Source: Pseudomonadota bacterium (lineage in GTDB: Bacteria; Pseudomonadota; Gammaproteobacteria; Burkholderiales; Ferrovaceae). From it: a stretch of 64,000 nt of DNA. Under the pieces are notes generated by a model. The model was given only the letters and a program-made list of their open reading frames with translations, was not told the DNA's origin and did not search any database. Numbering within the stretch: position 1 is the first letter of the stretch; each line of letters begins with the position of its first letter. The translations under genes were made by a program, and so were the position numbers. The DNA lies in the NCBI GenBank assembly GCA_028873535.1, contig JAGWIJ010000001.1, forward strand, positions 39,179 to 103,178, in the 5' to 3' direction. Positions 1 to 8,501 of the stretch are shown here, in pieces.

Positions 1-1476
1 CGCACCCTGGATCTGCCCGACCACCTCGCGCAAGCGCTGCACGGTGGAGTTGGCGTCGTCGCGCAAGGTTGCCAGCGTGCCCTGGTAATCCCCCTGCATG
101 GCCACATTGAGATCGCCACGTGCCACCGCACCCAGCACGCGCCCCAGCTCGCTCATGCCCGAAGCGGTGTTCTGCATCAGGCCGTTCAGCATGTTGACGA
201 GATCAAGGTAGAAGCCCTGCTTGCCGTCGGCATCCAGCCGCTTTTCATAGTTGCCGCTGGCTGCCGCCGCGATCAGGTCCTTGAGTTCCTGCTCGACCCG
301 GAGTTGCTCGGTGCGATCCACCCATTCGCCAACCGTGCCGATCTTGCGACCGTCGGCATCCAGGATGGGATTGGTCACCACGTCGAAGGTGCGCCCGCCG
401 ATGTCCATGCGCGTCGATACCGCGCTGTTGAGGTTGCGCAAACGTACCAGTGCAGCCTGCGGGTCGGCGTAGAAGATCCCGATCGAGCGACCGATCACGG
501 TATCGACGCTGAAATCGGGGATGGTCTGCCGCAATCGTGGCGTGACCTCGTGCAGGGTCGCGCGCAGCGCCTGGTTGATGTAGATGATGGTGCCTTCATT
601 GTCGACGATGCGCACATTGGTGCGCGCGCAGTCGAGTGCGCTCAGGATGCGCTGGTTGCCGAGCAGCACCGCGTGCTCCGCGTCGTGCCGCTCGCGCAGG
701 TTCTGGCACATGCGGCCCAGCGCCTGCAGCATGCGTGCCGGTTCATCGTTCCCGTCGGCATGCATGTTGCGGCTGAGATCCCCTGCTGCCACGGCATCGG
801 CGAATTCCGCCGCCTGGCGCAGGCGCGTCGTGATCTGTGCCGCCAGCACCCAGCCCAGACCGATCAGCAGGCCACTGATGCCGATCAGCCACGGCGCCAG
901 GTGGCGCACGTCGGCCCAGAATGCCGCATCGACGTCGTCGACGTAGACGCCCGAACCGACGATCCAGCCCCAGGACGCCAGGCCCTTGACGTAGGAGATC
1001 TTGGGCACCGGAGCCTCGGAGCCGGGGCGCGGCCAGACGTAGCGGATGTAGCCGCTGCCATTCCGGCGCACCATGTCGGCGATTTCGACAAACAGGGCCT
1101 TGCCTTCCGGTGTGCGCATGGCCGCCAGGTTCTGCCCGTTGAGTTCGGGCTTGGTGGGATGCACCACCATGCGCGGCTCGGCATCGTTGATCCAGAAATA
1201 TTCCTTGGCGCCGTAGCGCGCCGCATTCACGGCGGCGATGGCACGCGTGCGTGCCTCCTGCTCGCTGATGGCGCCGGAGGCAGCCTGGCGCTGATAAAGA
1301 TCGAGCGTTGACCACATCGACTCGACGGCGGCGGCAACGGCGTTCTTGCGTTCCTCCAGCAGGCGCTCGCGCTTGCCCTCCAGCATCAGCAGGCTGACTG
1401 CCAGCACCGCCAGGACACACGACGCAATCAGGAGGGAGAGTTTCGCGCGCAGGCTGACGCGATTCAGGAGAGACAT
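1..1476 (-). CDS. methyl-accepting chemotaxis protein, Cache-HAMP-PAS (C-terminus beyond left edge)
   Basis: This is the 5' part of a chemoreceptor; it is absent from the ORF track because its stop lies outside the window. I read 492 codons without a stop from an ATG at 1476. Residues about 12-32 form a first membrane helix. About 40-190 is a periplasmic single-Cache domain with the typical motifs YFWINDAEPRMVVHP and SYVKGLASWGWIVGSGVYVDD. A second membrane helix lies near 193-212, then a HAMP-like region. A PAS domain follows at about 275-385 (RIVDNEGTIIYINQAL). The methyl-accepting signalling helices should follow outside the window. In this family the Cache domain senses small organic ligands and the cytoplasmic tip controls CheA. 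There is no chemotaxis neighbour here. The class is certain; the ligand is unknown. Confidence 0.88.
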   Translation of the reverse strand, partial: MSLLNRVSLRAKLSLLIASCVLAVLAVSLLMLEGKRERLLEERKNAVAAAVESMWSTLDLYQRQAASGAISEQEARTRAIAAVNAARYGAKEYFWINDAEPRMVVHPTKPELNGQNLAAMRTPEGKALFVEIADMVRRNGSGYIRYVWPRPGSEAPVPKISYVKGLASWGWIVGSGVYVDDVDAAFWADVRHLAPWLIGISGLLIGLGWVLAAQITTRLRQAAEFADAVAAGDLSRNMHADGNDEPARMLQALGRMCQNLRERHDAEHAVLLGNQRILSALDCARTNVRIVDNEGTIIYINQALRATLHEVTPRLRQTIPDFSVDTVIGRSIGIFYADPQAALVRLRNLNSAVSTRMDIGGRTFDVVTNPILDADGRKIGTVGEWVDRTEQLRVEQELKDLIAAAASGNYEKRLDADGKQGFYLDLVNMLNGLMQNTASGMSELGRVLGAVARGDLNVAMQGDYQGTLATLRDDANSTVQRLREVVGQIQGA

Positions 1477-1571
1477 TGAGCGGCTCCAGTGGCAGGGAGT
1501 AAAGACGGTGGCCATGGGATCTACGGCACGGTGGCGCGAATCTTCAACAAATATCAGTCCTGCCTGCGCGC

Positions 1572-1600
1572 AAAAAAAAACCACGGACCGAAGTCCGTGG
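1572..1600 (-). terminator. rho-independent terminator of the DUF5666 gene
   Basis: Read on the minus strand, an 8-bp perfect stem (CCACGGAC/GTCCGTGG, 4-nt loop) is followed directly by nine T residues. It lies about 60 nt beyond the stop of the DUF5666 lipoprotein gene and before the chemoreceptor, so it separates the two transcription units. Confidence 0.9.
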
Positions 1601-1617
1601 TTCATTGGCCTGTCAGG

Positions 1618-1642
1618 CCCCCGCCGCCAGAGGCGGCGGGGG
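1618..1642. repeat. GC-rich 11-bp inverted repeat next to the terminator
   Basis: CCCCCGCCGCC and GGCGGCGGGGG flank a 3-nt loop, giving a very stable hairpin just past the DUF5666 stop. It has no T-run of its own. It may protect the mRNA 3' end or act together with the terminator at 1572-1600. Confidence 0.6.
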
Positions 1643-1659
1643 ACTCAGTCCGAAGGCGC

Positions 1660-3360
1660 TCAGTCGCCGTGCATGGGGTTGTTGCCGAAATCCTTGATCG
1701 TGCTGGCGCTCACCCCGGTCACGCTGCTGCCGGTGAGCGTCTCGCTGCCAGTCACAAGCACGAAGTCCCCGACTGCGATCGACGCCGCAGTGCCGGCCAT
1801 GCCGGTGACCGTGGTGCCGCTGCCGACCGCGACGGTGAGGCCGTCGACCTGCAGGCTGCTGCCGGTGCCCAAAGCGCCGGTGACCACCCCGCCCAGGCGG
1901 ACGTTGCTGGTGGGCGCGACCACCTCAAGGGCCACCGCATGGAAGGTTGCCGGGGTGGTGCTGGTGTCCTGATAACCCACCACCACCACACTCGGGCCGC
2001 TCAGACCATTGAGGTAGCTGCCCGCCGTCATCACGTTGAAGGGATTGCTGCCGGACATCATGCTCATCGATGCCGTGCGATCGATGAAGCGCGTGTGTGC
2101 ATCCAGCACCACATGAGTCCCCAGGATGGACAGGTCATACGGCGCGGCGCTGCCGGTCACGGCCCCGCTGACCAGGGTGTCCTGGATCAGGAAGGGAGTG
2201 CCCTGCTGCGCGTGGCTTTCCTCGGTGCTGATCGAGGTGGCCGTGATGCTGAGATCGCTGTTGACCGTGCCCAGCACTTCCACGCGGTCGCCCGCCGCCG
2301 GCAACGTCAGGCCGCTGCCAACCTGGATGGTGACGCCATCCAGGGTGAAGGTTGCCGGCGTCGCGGTGCTGACCACATTGGCGGCCAGTCCCTCGAGTTC
2401 AACGGTAGAACCACTGGTCAGGGTGGCGGCATGGCGCGCCATCATGACGTCGGGCTTGAAAGCCACGTTGATGGCAGCGGGACCGCACGTGATGGTCGGC
2501 ATGGCCGAGCCACGCGCGGCGATCAGGGCGCCAGCGCTGAAGGCGCAGCTGCCCGCCGCAGTGCAGGCAACGGAAGGGTCAAGGCTCAGGCCCCCCATCA
2601 TGAAGCTTGCCGGCGGCGTGCCCATGCCCACGGCCGTGACACTGCCTTCAGCCTTGAACACCGGCGTGGCCCCGGCGTCCAGGAAGCGCACCAGCGTGGC
2701 CTGGATGGTCGAGGCGCCGCTGCTGCTGGTGCTGAGCAGGCCGAACACCTGCGCATAGCGGCCGGGCGTGAAGGTGCTGCCGCCGCCCTGGTTCTGGAAG
2801 CCGCTGCCCGAAACCGCACACGACTGGTCGGTCGCCAGCAGTTGGCTCTGGGCCGTGATGGCCGTGCACGTGCTGGCGCTGACACAGGCACGGTCATCGC
2901 GGAACACCGTGCTGCTGGAGAGGGCAACCGTCTGCCCCATGATCTGCAGGGTGCCGGCGCTCGTGTTCGAAGCGTCGATGTAACCGCGCGCCAGCGGATG
3001 GATATGGATTTCGCCGGCATGCGGAGCAGCCGAACTGCTGTCGTCAGCGGCTTTCACGTCCACGGTCATGCCGACTGTCAGACCGTTGCTGCTGGCGTTG
3101 GTGTTGCTGAGGGTGGCCGTGCTGCTGTTGCTGACGTCGTCATCGAACACCTTGGCCGATGCCGTGCTGAACTCGTGCCCGTTCACGAACACGCTGCCAA
3201 ACGCGGTCAGCGTGCCCGAGGACGTGGATCGGGCTGCGGCGGCCGTGGCGGCCGGCGCGCTGCTGGTGGCGGAACTGCCGCTGCCGGAACCGCCGCCACA
3301 GGCGGCTAGCACCAGCGCAGTCGTCATACAGATCACTGCATGGTTAGTGGTCAATCGCAT
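1660..3360 (-). CDS. DUF5666-domain lipoprotein
   Basis: A secreted protein of 566 aa. I start it at the ATG at 3360 rather than the track start at 3483, because that ATG has a GAGGAGA ribosome site and begins a lipoprotein signal peptide (LVLAACGGG, lipobox Cys about residue 19). The mature protein opens with a low-complexity Gly/Ser/Ala linker. It then carries several repeats of the DUF5666 beta-barrel type: FGSVFVNGHEF, VEVLGTVNSDLSITATSI and LGGVVTGALGTGSSLQVDGL. DUF5666 proteins are envelope-associated and of unknown function; the fold resembles OB-like barrels. A terminator follows. The gene appears monocistronic. Confidence 0.85.
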   Translation of the reverse strand: MRLTTNHAVICMTTALVLAACGGGSGSGSSATSSAPAATAAAARSTSSGTLTAFGSVFVNGHEFSTASAKVFDDDVSNSSTATLSNTNASSNGLTVGMTVDVKAADDSSSAAPHAGEIHIHPLARGYIDASNTSAGTLQIMGQTVALSSSTVFRDDRACVSASTCTAITAQSQLLATDQSCAVSGSGFQNQGGGSTFTPGRYAQVFGLLSTSSSGASTIQATLVRFLDAGATPVFKAEGSVTAVGMGTPPASFMMGGLSLDPSVACTAAGSCAFSAGALIAARGSAMPTITCGPAAINVAFKPDVMMARHAATLTSGSTVELEGLAANVVSTATPATFTLDGVTIQVGSGLTLPAAGDRVEVLGTVNSDLSITATSISTEESHAQQGTPFLIQDTLVSGAVTGSAAPYDLSILGTHVVLDAHTRFIDRTASMSMMSGSNPFNVMTAGSYLNGLSGPSVVVVGYQDTSTTPATFHAVALEVVAPTSNVRLGGVVTGALGTGSSLQVDGLTVAVGSGTTVTGMAGTAASIAVGDFVLVTGSETLTGSSVTGVSASTIKDFGNNPMHGD

Positions 3361-3483
3361 GAGTTCTCTCCTCAAGCCGTGGGCCTTGTTGATTCGGCGT
3401 ACGAAGCCGCGGACATGCGCGGCATCGCATCGTGCCGGATTGTAAACACGAAACCCGGTGCGAGGGATAGTTTCCCACGCCAT

Positions 3484-3611
3484 TTACATCAATTTTCACC
3501 TTCCAGAAACTGGCACTGAATCCATTTATCACTCATAATTCATGCATCAACAGGGCATTTCTCCTGTTTCACTTAATATATTGAGCCGCGCCGAACGGTT
3601 CGGGACAAACC
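3484..3611. promoter_or_regulatory. AT-rich divergent intergenic region
   Basis: This stretch between the DUF5666 leader and the small membrane-protein gene is clearly more AT-rich than its surroundings. It contains TTGATG with a poor -10 on the minus strand, a TAATAT-like -10 on the plus strand and a short inverted repeat (ACAGG-N8-CCTGT, 3551-3568). No promoter can be assigned with certainty. Confidence 0.3.
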
Positions 3612-3998
3612 ATGAAAAAGATGCTGGATGGCCTCTATGTCGTGCTTGGTACCCTGTTCATGTTCGGCCTGCCATCGGCAGCCCTGGCACTGTCCGCCTG
3701 GTTTGGAGATGGCGTGATCGCCATGCTGCACACCAGTTCCTCGGCGATGCACTCCATCACTTTCCAGCTCGAAGCCATGGCCATCGTGTTCGGAACCAGC
3801 GCCGGCGGACTCGCCGCAGCCCTGGCACTCTTCACTGCCCTGTGGCTGGGTGCACGCACTGTCAAGCATATGGCCGAACGCATGGCGGAGGCGCCGGCGC
3901 CGCGCGTCAGCGCCGCCACGCGCACGCCGGAAGCGGCAACGGTCGGCCGCATCGACCATTCCGGCACCCACCAGCGGCGCCGTCAGCGCGCCGCCTGA
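3612..3998 (+). CDS. small two-helix membrane protein, unknown function
   Basis: A 128-aa protein I do not recognise. It starts MKKMLDGLYVVLGTLFMFG, which could be a signal anchor or first transmembrane helix (about 6-30). A second hydrophobic helix lies about 57-78 (GGLAAALALFTALWLGA). The C-terminal 45 residues are Arg/Ala-rich and hydrophilic, so a cytoplasmic tail is likely. The start is supported by the upstream AT-rich region rather than by a good ribosome site. It stands alone, convergent with the carbonic anhydrase gene, with no functional hint from neighbours. Confidence 0.6.
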   Translation: MKKMLDGLYVVLGTLFMFGLPSAALALSAWFGDGVIAMLHTSSSAMHSITFQLEAMAIVFGTSAGGLAAALALFTALWLGARTVKHMAERMAEAPAPRVSAATRTPEAATVGRIDHSGTHQRRRQRAA

Positions 3999-4014
3999 AC
4001 GCCCTCCCCTCGAC

Positions 4015-4680
4015 TCAGCCGCCGGCGCTGTAGCGCCGCGGCACGGCCAGGGTCGCGGCCGAGATCTGCTCCTCGCTGAGTTCCGGCGATGCGATCGAGA
4101 GCCCCAGATCGTGCACCACTCCGTCCGCCAGCCCGTAGCACCAGGCATGCACGGTCACCGACTGGCCCCGGGCCCAGGCATCCTGAAGCACCGTGGTGCG
4201 CGTCGTGTTCATCACCTGTTCCAGCACGTTGAGTTCGCACAGTGCATCGAGGCGCGTCTCAGGCGGCAGGCTCTCCAGCAGCCCGGCATGCTTGTACTTG
4301 ACATCCTGCACGTGCCTCAGCCAGTTGTCGCTGAGACCCAGGCGGCGATCCACCAGCACGCAATGGACGCCGCCGCAGCCGTAGTGCCCGACCACCATGA
4401 TGTGGCGCACCTGCAGCACATCGACCGCGAACTGCATCACCGACAGGGCATTCAGGTCGCTATGGTTGATGACGTTGGCCACGTTGCGATGCACGAACAG
4501 CTCGCCTGGCAGCAGCCCCACGATTTCATTGGCCGGAACCCGGCTGTCCGAACAGCCGATCCACAGGTATTCGGGCGCCTGCTGGCGCGACAGGGTGGGA
4601 AAAAATTCCGGATCGCTGCGTCGGATATCATCCGACCAGCGGCGGTTGTTCTCGAACAGATGCTGGAGATCAGCGCTCAT
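4015..4680 (-). CDS. can: beta-class carbonic anhydrase
   Basis: It interconverts CO2 and bicarbonate in the cytoplasm, supplying bicarbonate for carboxylations. The protein is about 221 aa, the usual length of Can. The zinc ligands and catalytic pair are all present: Cys43 and Asp45 in CSDSR, and His99 and Cys102 in HYGCGG. I prefer the internal ATG at 4680 (MSADLQHLFENN), which matches the family N-terminus, over the TTG at 4701 used by the ORF track. Neither start has a strong ribosome site. The gene is divergent from the TAXI-like gene at 4768. Confidence 0.95.
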   Translation of the reverse strand: MSADLQHLFENNRRWSDDIRRSDPEFFPTLSRQQAPEYLWIGCSDSRVPANEIVGLLPGELFVHRNVANVINHSDLNALSVMQFAVDVLQVRHIMVVGHYGCGGVHCVLVDRRLGLSDNWLRHVQDVKYKHAGLLESLPPETRLDALCELNVLEQVMNTTRTTVLQDAWARGQSVTVHAWCYGLADGVVHDLGLSIASPELSEEQISAATLAVPRRYSAGG

Positions 4681-4767
4681 GGGTGTCGTTGATGTCGTCA
4701 AAGGAGAAACGCGAAGCTACCCGGACTTGCGTTTCGAGTCCATCGCCCGCACTCTGCGCTGTCCCCG

Positions 4768-6216
4768 ATGACCGACGCTCCCCGGATGGCCAACCGCGAA
4801 CAGATCGCAAACTTTGCGCGCCGACTGAAGAGCAGCCGCGACAGCCTGATGCGCATATCCCCGAGTTACCTCGCAGCCGTCATCCTGCCACCGTTGGCCG
4901 TGGCTGCGCTGGTGCTCTTTCTCACCTTCCACTTCCTGCGGCCACTGCCGCCACGCGACATGTCGATCGCGGTTGGCAATCTGCGCGGCAGCTACGCGCG
5001 CTACGGCGCGCGCTACCAGGCGGCATTCAAGCGCGCCGGCATCCGGCTGCATCTGGTGCCCACCGAGGGCGCCAGCGATGCGCTCCAGCTGCTGCATACG
5101 CCAGGCTCGGGTGTCGATGCCGCCATCCTGCAGGACGGGATTGCCGACGGACAGACCGAAGGCCTGGCATCCCTGGGAGCCATCGGCTATGAACCGATCT
5201 GGGTGTTCTACCAGTCACACCAGGACTGGACCCGACTGTCGGACCTGGCGGGGCGCCGCATCAATATCGGCCCCTGGGGCGCCGGCACCCAGCCTTTCGC
5301 GATCGAACTGCTGCGCGAAGGCGGCCTGGACTACAACGTCGAAGCCTTCGATCCGCCCGGCCACAACGTCCACCTCGCCATGCTCTCCACCCTCGACGCC
5401 CTGGACGAACTCAAGGCGCATCGCATCGACGCGCTGGTGACGCTTGGCGAGCCCGATTCACCCGCGATCCAGGCGCTCTTCCACATGCCAGGCATCAAGG
5501 TCATGCCTCTGCTGCAGGCAGATGCCATCGCGCGCCACCGGCCGTTCCTGCACGCCATCCGCATTCCGCGTGGCGGCATCGACCTGCACACGGCACTGCC
5601 CGCGCAGGACCTGCCGACGCTGGCAACCACTTCGGTGGTGTACGTGCGCGAGAATCTGCATCCGGCACTGGTGAGCCTGCTGACCAGCGCCATGGTCGAG
5701 ACCCACCAGGAAGGCAACCTGCTGTCCGCCAAGCACGAGTTCCCGTCGGACATCGACGTCTCGACACCCGAGCATCCTGTCGCGGCGCGCTACCTGAAGA
5801 ACGGCCCGTCTTTCCTGTCGCGCTACCTGCCATTCTGGCTGGCGACCTTGCTCGACCGCACGCTGGTCGTGCTGCTGCCGCTGTTCGCGCTGTTGCTGCC
5901 AGTCAGCCGGGTCATCCCGCAGGTCTATGCCTGGCGCATCCGCCGTCGCCTGGACCGCTGGTACGCGGAACTCAAGTTCCTGGACGACGAACTCGATCGC
6001 AACGACAGCGCCACTGACCGCGGCATGCTGCTCGACCGCATCGCCTGGATCGAGCAGCAACTCTCGCAGCTCAAGCTTCCGCTGTCCTTTGCCAATCAGC
6101 TCTATGTGCTCAAGGAACACCTGGACCTGGTGCGCCGGCGCATTCTGCGCGTGCGCCGCAACGTGACCTCGACGCCCGCCGGGAACGCTAGCGAAGCTGG
6201 CGTGCTGGCCGACTGA
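4768..6216 (+). CDS. membrane-anchored TAXI-family TRAP-type solute-binding-like protein
   Basis: A 482-aa protein. A transmembrane helix at about 34-54 is followed by a periplasmic TAXI-type binding domain: GNLRGSYARYGARYQAAFKRAG, then ILQDGIADG and RINIGPWGAGTQPFAIELL. A second hydrophobic segment at about 350-385 leads into a charged cytoplasmic helical tail with coiled-coil potential. Ordinary TAXI proteins are secreted, soluble and paired with a TRAP permease, usually a fused one for this class. Here there is no permease gene and the domain is tethered by two helices. A sensing or scaffold role is therefore possible. It diverges from can. The family call is firm; the role is unknown. Confidence 0.75.
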   Translation: MTDAPRMANREQIANFARRLKSSRDSLMRISPSYLAAVILPPLAVAALVLFLTFHFLRPLPPRDMSIAVGNLRGSYARYGARYQAAFKRAGIRLHLVPTEGASDALQLLHTPGSGVDAAILQDGIADGQTEGLASLGAIGYEPIWVFYQSHQDWTRLSDLAGRRINIGPWGAGTQPFAIELLREGGLDYNVEAFDPPGHNVHLAMLSTLDALDELKAHRIDALVTLGEPDSPAIQALFHMPGIKVMPLLQADAIARHRPFLHAIRIPRGGIDLHTALPAQDLPTLATTSVVYVRENLHPALVSLLTSAMVETHQEGNLLSAKHEFPSDIDVSTPEHPVAARYLKNGPSFLSRYLPFWLATLLDRTLVVLLPLFALLLPVSRVIPQVYAWRIRRRLDRWYAELKFLDDELDRNDSATDRGMLLDRIAWIEQQLSQLKLPLSFANQLYVLKEHLDLVRRRILRVRRNVTSTPAGNASEAGVLAD

Positions 6217-6234
6217 GCCCGGCCATGGCGCGCT

Positions 6235-6429
6235 TCACGCCTCCGGCGGCAGCTCGCGCCAGCGGCGCATGGCCACGCGCATCAGCTCAAGCTGACGCCT
6301 GAAGCGCGGACAGGCACCGCACACCAGCAGGTGCCCCCACAGCAGCACGCGTTCGGCGCGGCCCAGCGCGCGGTCCTCGCCGGCCACCATCACGGCGACC
6401 GCCTCTTTGCAGCTCAGTCTGAATGTCAT
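6235..6429 (-). CDS. small zinc-finger anti-sigma factor-like protein
   Basis: A 64-aa protein (MTFRLSCKEAVAVMVAGEDR start) with the HxxxCxxC zinc motif HLLVCGAC typical of short zf-HC2 anti-sigma domains. No transmembrane helix follows, so it is probably a soluble redox- or zinc-sensitive anti-sigma factor. Its ATG overlaps the sigma-factor stop in an ATGA arrangement, which implies translational coupling and equimolar synthesis. Upstream in-frame starts (track start 6450) would overlap the sigma gene further and lack support. Confidence 0.75.
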   Translation of the reverse strand: MTFRLSCKEAVAVMVAGEDRALGRAERVLLWGHLLVCGACPRFRRQLELMRVAMRRWRELPPEA

Positions 6430-6989
6430 GGCATGGCGTGGTTGAACCACTTGATCTCAAGGCAGGCCCGCAAACGCAGACGGGCCCGGTGCAGCAATAC
6501 CCACAAGTTGGTCGTGGTGATGGCCAGCTCCTTACAGATTTCATCGCTGTCCAGTTCCAGCCACTCGCGCATCAGGAAAACGCGTCCCATCTGTGTCGGC
6601 AGGTCCTCGACACAGGCCTCCATGACCTTGAGGAACTGTCCCTCGCGCGCCGCGGCCTCCGGATCGCCCCAGTCGGCCGGCGGATGGGCAAAATGACCGT
6701 CGGGAAGGAATTCGATCAGTTCCTCGTGATCCGCCTCGACCTCCCAGCTCAGCGGCTCTTCGCGTGCGCGCCGTCGCAGCTGGTCGATGATCTTGTGCTT
6801 GAGAATGCCCACCAGCCAGGTCGACAGCTGCGAGCGCCCGGCAAACGACTGCGGACGCTCCAGTGCGGCGAGCACGGTTTCGGACACCGCATCCTCGGCC
6901 CAGGCATCATTGCGCAGCTGCAGGCGCGCAAAGCGCAGCAGCATGGCACGCTGAGCCTCCAGCTGGCGCGCCAGTCCCACATCGGTCAT
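6426..6989 (-). CDS. ECF-type RNA polymerase sigma factor
   Basis: A 187-aa ECF sigma factor. Region 2 is DAWAEDAVSETVLAALERPQSFAGRSQLSTWLVGILKHKIIDQLRR. After an acidic linker comes region 4 (LPTQMGRVFLMREWLELDSDEICKELAITTTNLWVLLHRARLRLRACLE). It resembles the TIGR02943-type sigma family from memory. I start at the ATG at 6989 (MTDVGLARQL) because GGAG lies just upstream; the track's 416-aa version has an implausible 230-residue extension. It is coupled to the zinc-finger anti-sigma gene. The divergent cytochrome b/YedY-like pair starts 96 bp away and is a natural candidate target. Confidence 0.9.
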   Translation of the reverse strand: MTDVGLARQLEAQRAMLLRFARLQLRNDAWAEDAVSETVLAALERPQSFAGRSQLSTWLVGILKHKIIDQLRRRAREEPLSWEVEADHEELIEFLPDGHFAHPPADWGDPEAAAREGQFLKVMEACVEDLPTQMGRVFLMREWLELDSDEICKELAITTTNLWVLLHRARLRLRACLEIKWFNHAMP

Positions 6990-7085
6990 GCCTCGTCTCC
7001 AGAGGGCGGCGTCCGCTGCGTCTTCCCCAGGCGGCGCCAAACCGGCAAAGTGTAAGCGATGCCCACCCTGCAACGACAGAGGCGC

Positions 7086-7679
7086 ATGAACATCACCGTG
7101 CAATTTCATCCGATCTGGCTGCGTATCAACCACTGGCTCAATGCCGTGGCCTTCCTGGTGCTGATGAGCAGCGGCTGGCGCATCTACGACGCCTCGCCCT
7201 TTCTCGGGTTCCGCATCCCTTCCAGCCTGACCCTGGGCGGCTGGCTCGGCGGGGCGCTGCTGTGGCACTTTGCGGCCATGTGGTTGCTCGCTGCCAATGG
7301 CCTGGCCTACCTGCTGAGCGGGATTGTCAGCGGCCGGCTGCGGCAGCGCCTGTTGCCGATTGGCGTGACGGCCCTGCTGTCCGACCTGCGCGCCGCGCTG
7401 AGCGGCCAGTTGGCGCACGAGCGGCTCGACCACTACAACCAGGTGCAGCGCCTGGCGTATCTGGCGGTGATCCTGGACCTGCTCGTGCTGGTGCTGTCGG
7501 GACTGGTACTGTGGAAGTCCGTCCAGTTCCCGCTGCTGCGCACGCTGCTGGGCGGCTATGAACAGGCACGCCGCATCCACTTCCTGGCCATGGCCGGCGG
7601 CGGTCTCTTCCTGCTGCTCCATCTGCTGATGACCGCGCTGCATCCGCGTACCCTGCTTGCCATGCTGCGCGGCCACTGA
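7086..7679 (+). CDS. cytochrome b561-type membrane protein (YedZ1-like)
   Basis: A 197-aa heme-b membrane protein, probably the quinol-linked electron donor to the oxidoreductase encoded next. It opens FHPIWLRINHWLNAVAFLVLMSSGWRIY, the usual first helix of the cytochrome b/Ni-hydrogenase b fold, with an axial-type His. Further helices follow, with His residues at LLWHFAAMWLL, RRIHFLAMAGGG and LLLHLLMTALH. The ATG at 7086 (MNITVQF) fits the family better than the track start at 7059. It lies 21 bp before the sulfite-oxidase-fold gene, so the two form an operon. Confidence 0.85.
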   Translation: MNITVQFHPIWLRINHWLNAVAFLVLMSSGWRIYDASPFLGFRIPSSLTLGGWLGGALLWHFAAMWLLAANGLAYLLSGIVSGRLRQRLLPIGVTALLSDLRAALSGQLAHERLDHYNQVQRLAYLAVILDLLVLVLSGLVLWKSVQFPLLRTLLGGYEQARRIHFLAMAGGGLFLLLHLLMTALHPRTLLAMLRGH

Positions 7680-7700
7680 TCACGTCCTGCCGGAGAAAAC

Positions 7701-8489
7701 ATGCGCACACCACCCACCGCCTCCCGCCTGGACCTCAGCCGCAGCGATCGTGCTGACCTGCTCGCCGAAGCGCGCCGGTTGCTGCCATCGCCGCTGCGCC
7801 GTCACCTGTTGGGCAGCTCGCTCAGCCTGGGCGGCCTGGCCATGCTCACCGGCTGCTCGCTGTCCGGCGGCGCCAGTGCCGAGACACTGCTGCGTGCCGT
7901 CTCGCGCCTCAACGACGACGCCCAGGCCTGGCTGTTCGATCCCTCGCGGCTGGCGCCGGTCTATCGCGAAGCCGACGTCGCGCGCCCCTTCCCTTACAAC
8001 GCCTACTATGGCGTCGAGCAGATCCGGCGCGTCGACGACCGCAACTGGCGCCTGGAACTCGGCGGGCTGATCGCGCACAAGGCCAGCTGGACCCTGGCTG
8101 GCCTTGCGGCCTTGCCGCAGGACGAGCAGATCACCCGGCACATCTGCGTGGAAGGCTGGAGCGCCATCGGACGCTGGGGCGGGGTGCGCTTCAGCGACTT
8201 CCTCAAGCGCGTGGGCGCCGACCTCGGCGCGCGCTATGTGGGCTTCCGCTGCTTCGACGACTACTACACCAGCATCGACATGGCCACCGCCCTGCATCCG
8301 CAGACACTGCTGGCGCTGAGCTTCGACGGACAGCCACTGCCGGCCGAGTTCGGCCATCCGGTCAAGCTGCGCATGCCGACCAAGCTCGGCTACAAGAACC
8401 CCAAGTACCTGGCGGAAATCTTCGTCAGCAATGTCTACCCTGGCGGATACTGGGAGGACCAGGGCTACAACTGGTTTGGCGGCAGTTGA
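7701..8489 (+). CDS. sulfite-oxidase-fold molybdopterin oxidoreductase (YedY1/MsrP-like)
   Basis: A 262-aa protein with the SUOX molybdopterin fold. The Mo-ligating Cys is most likely Cys149 in RHICVEGWS, followed by GRWGGVRFSDFL and KLRMPTKLGYKNPKYL, which are family motifs. The N-terminus has an Arg pair followed by a hydrophobic stretch ending in LTGC (Cys52), which reads as a possible Tat-exported lipoprotein signal. YedY/MsrP enzymes repair methionine sulfoxide or reduce S/N-oxides in the periplasm, using electrons from a membrane heme-b partner, which is encoded immediately upstream. The substrate of this member is not known. Confidence 0.88.
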   Translation: MRTPPTASRLDLSRSDRADLLAEARRLLPSPLRRHLLGSSLSLGGLAMLTGCSLSGGASAETLLRAVSRLNDDAQAWLFDPSRLAPVYREADVARPFPYNAYYGVEQIRRVDDRNWRLELGGLIAHKASWTLAGLAALPQDEQITRHICVEGWSAIGRWGGVRFSDFLKRVGADLGARYVGFRCFDDYYTSIDMATALHPQTLLALSFDGQPLPAEFGHPVKLRMPTKLGYKNPKYLAEIFVSNVYPGGYWEDQGYNWFGGS

Positions 8490-8501
8490 AGCCCTGCTGC
8501 A

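Noticed and set aside
304-1311. 335-aa plus-strand ORF at the left edge
   Set aside because: It is antisense to the chemoreceptor, whose Cache, HAMP and PAS motifs read continuously on the minus strand.
2598-3020. 140-aa minus ORF and neighbouring small frames within the DUF5666 gene
   Set aside because: They are out-of-frame shadows of the lipoprotein gene with Ala/Arg-rich composition.
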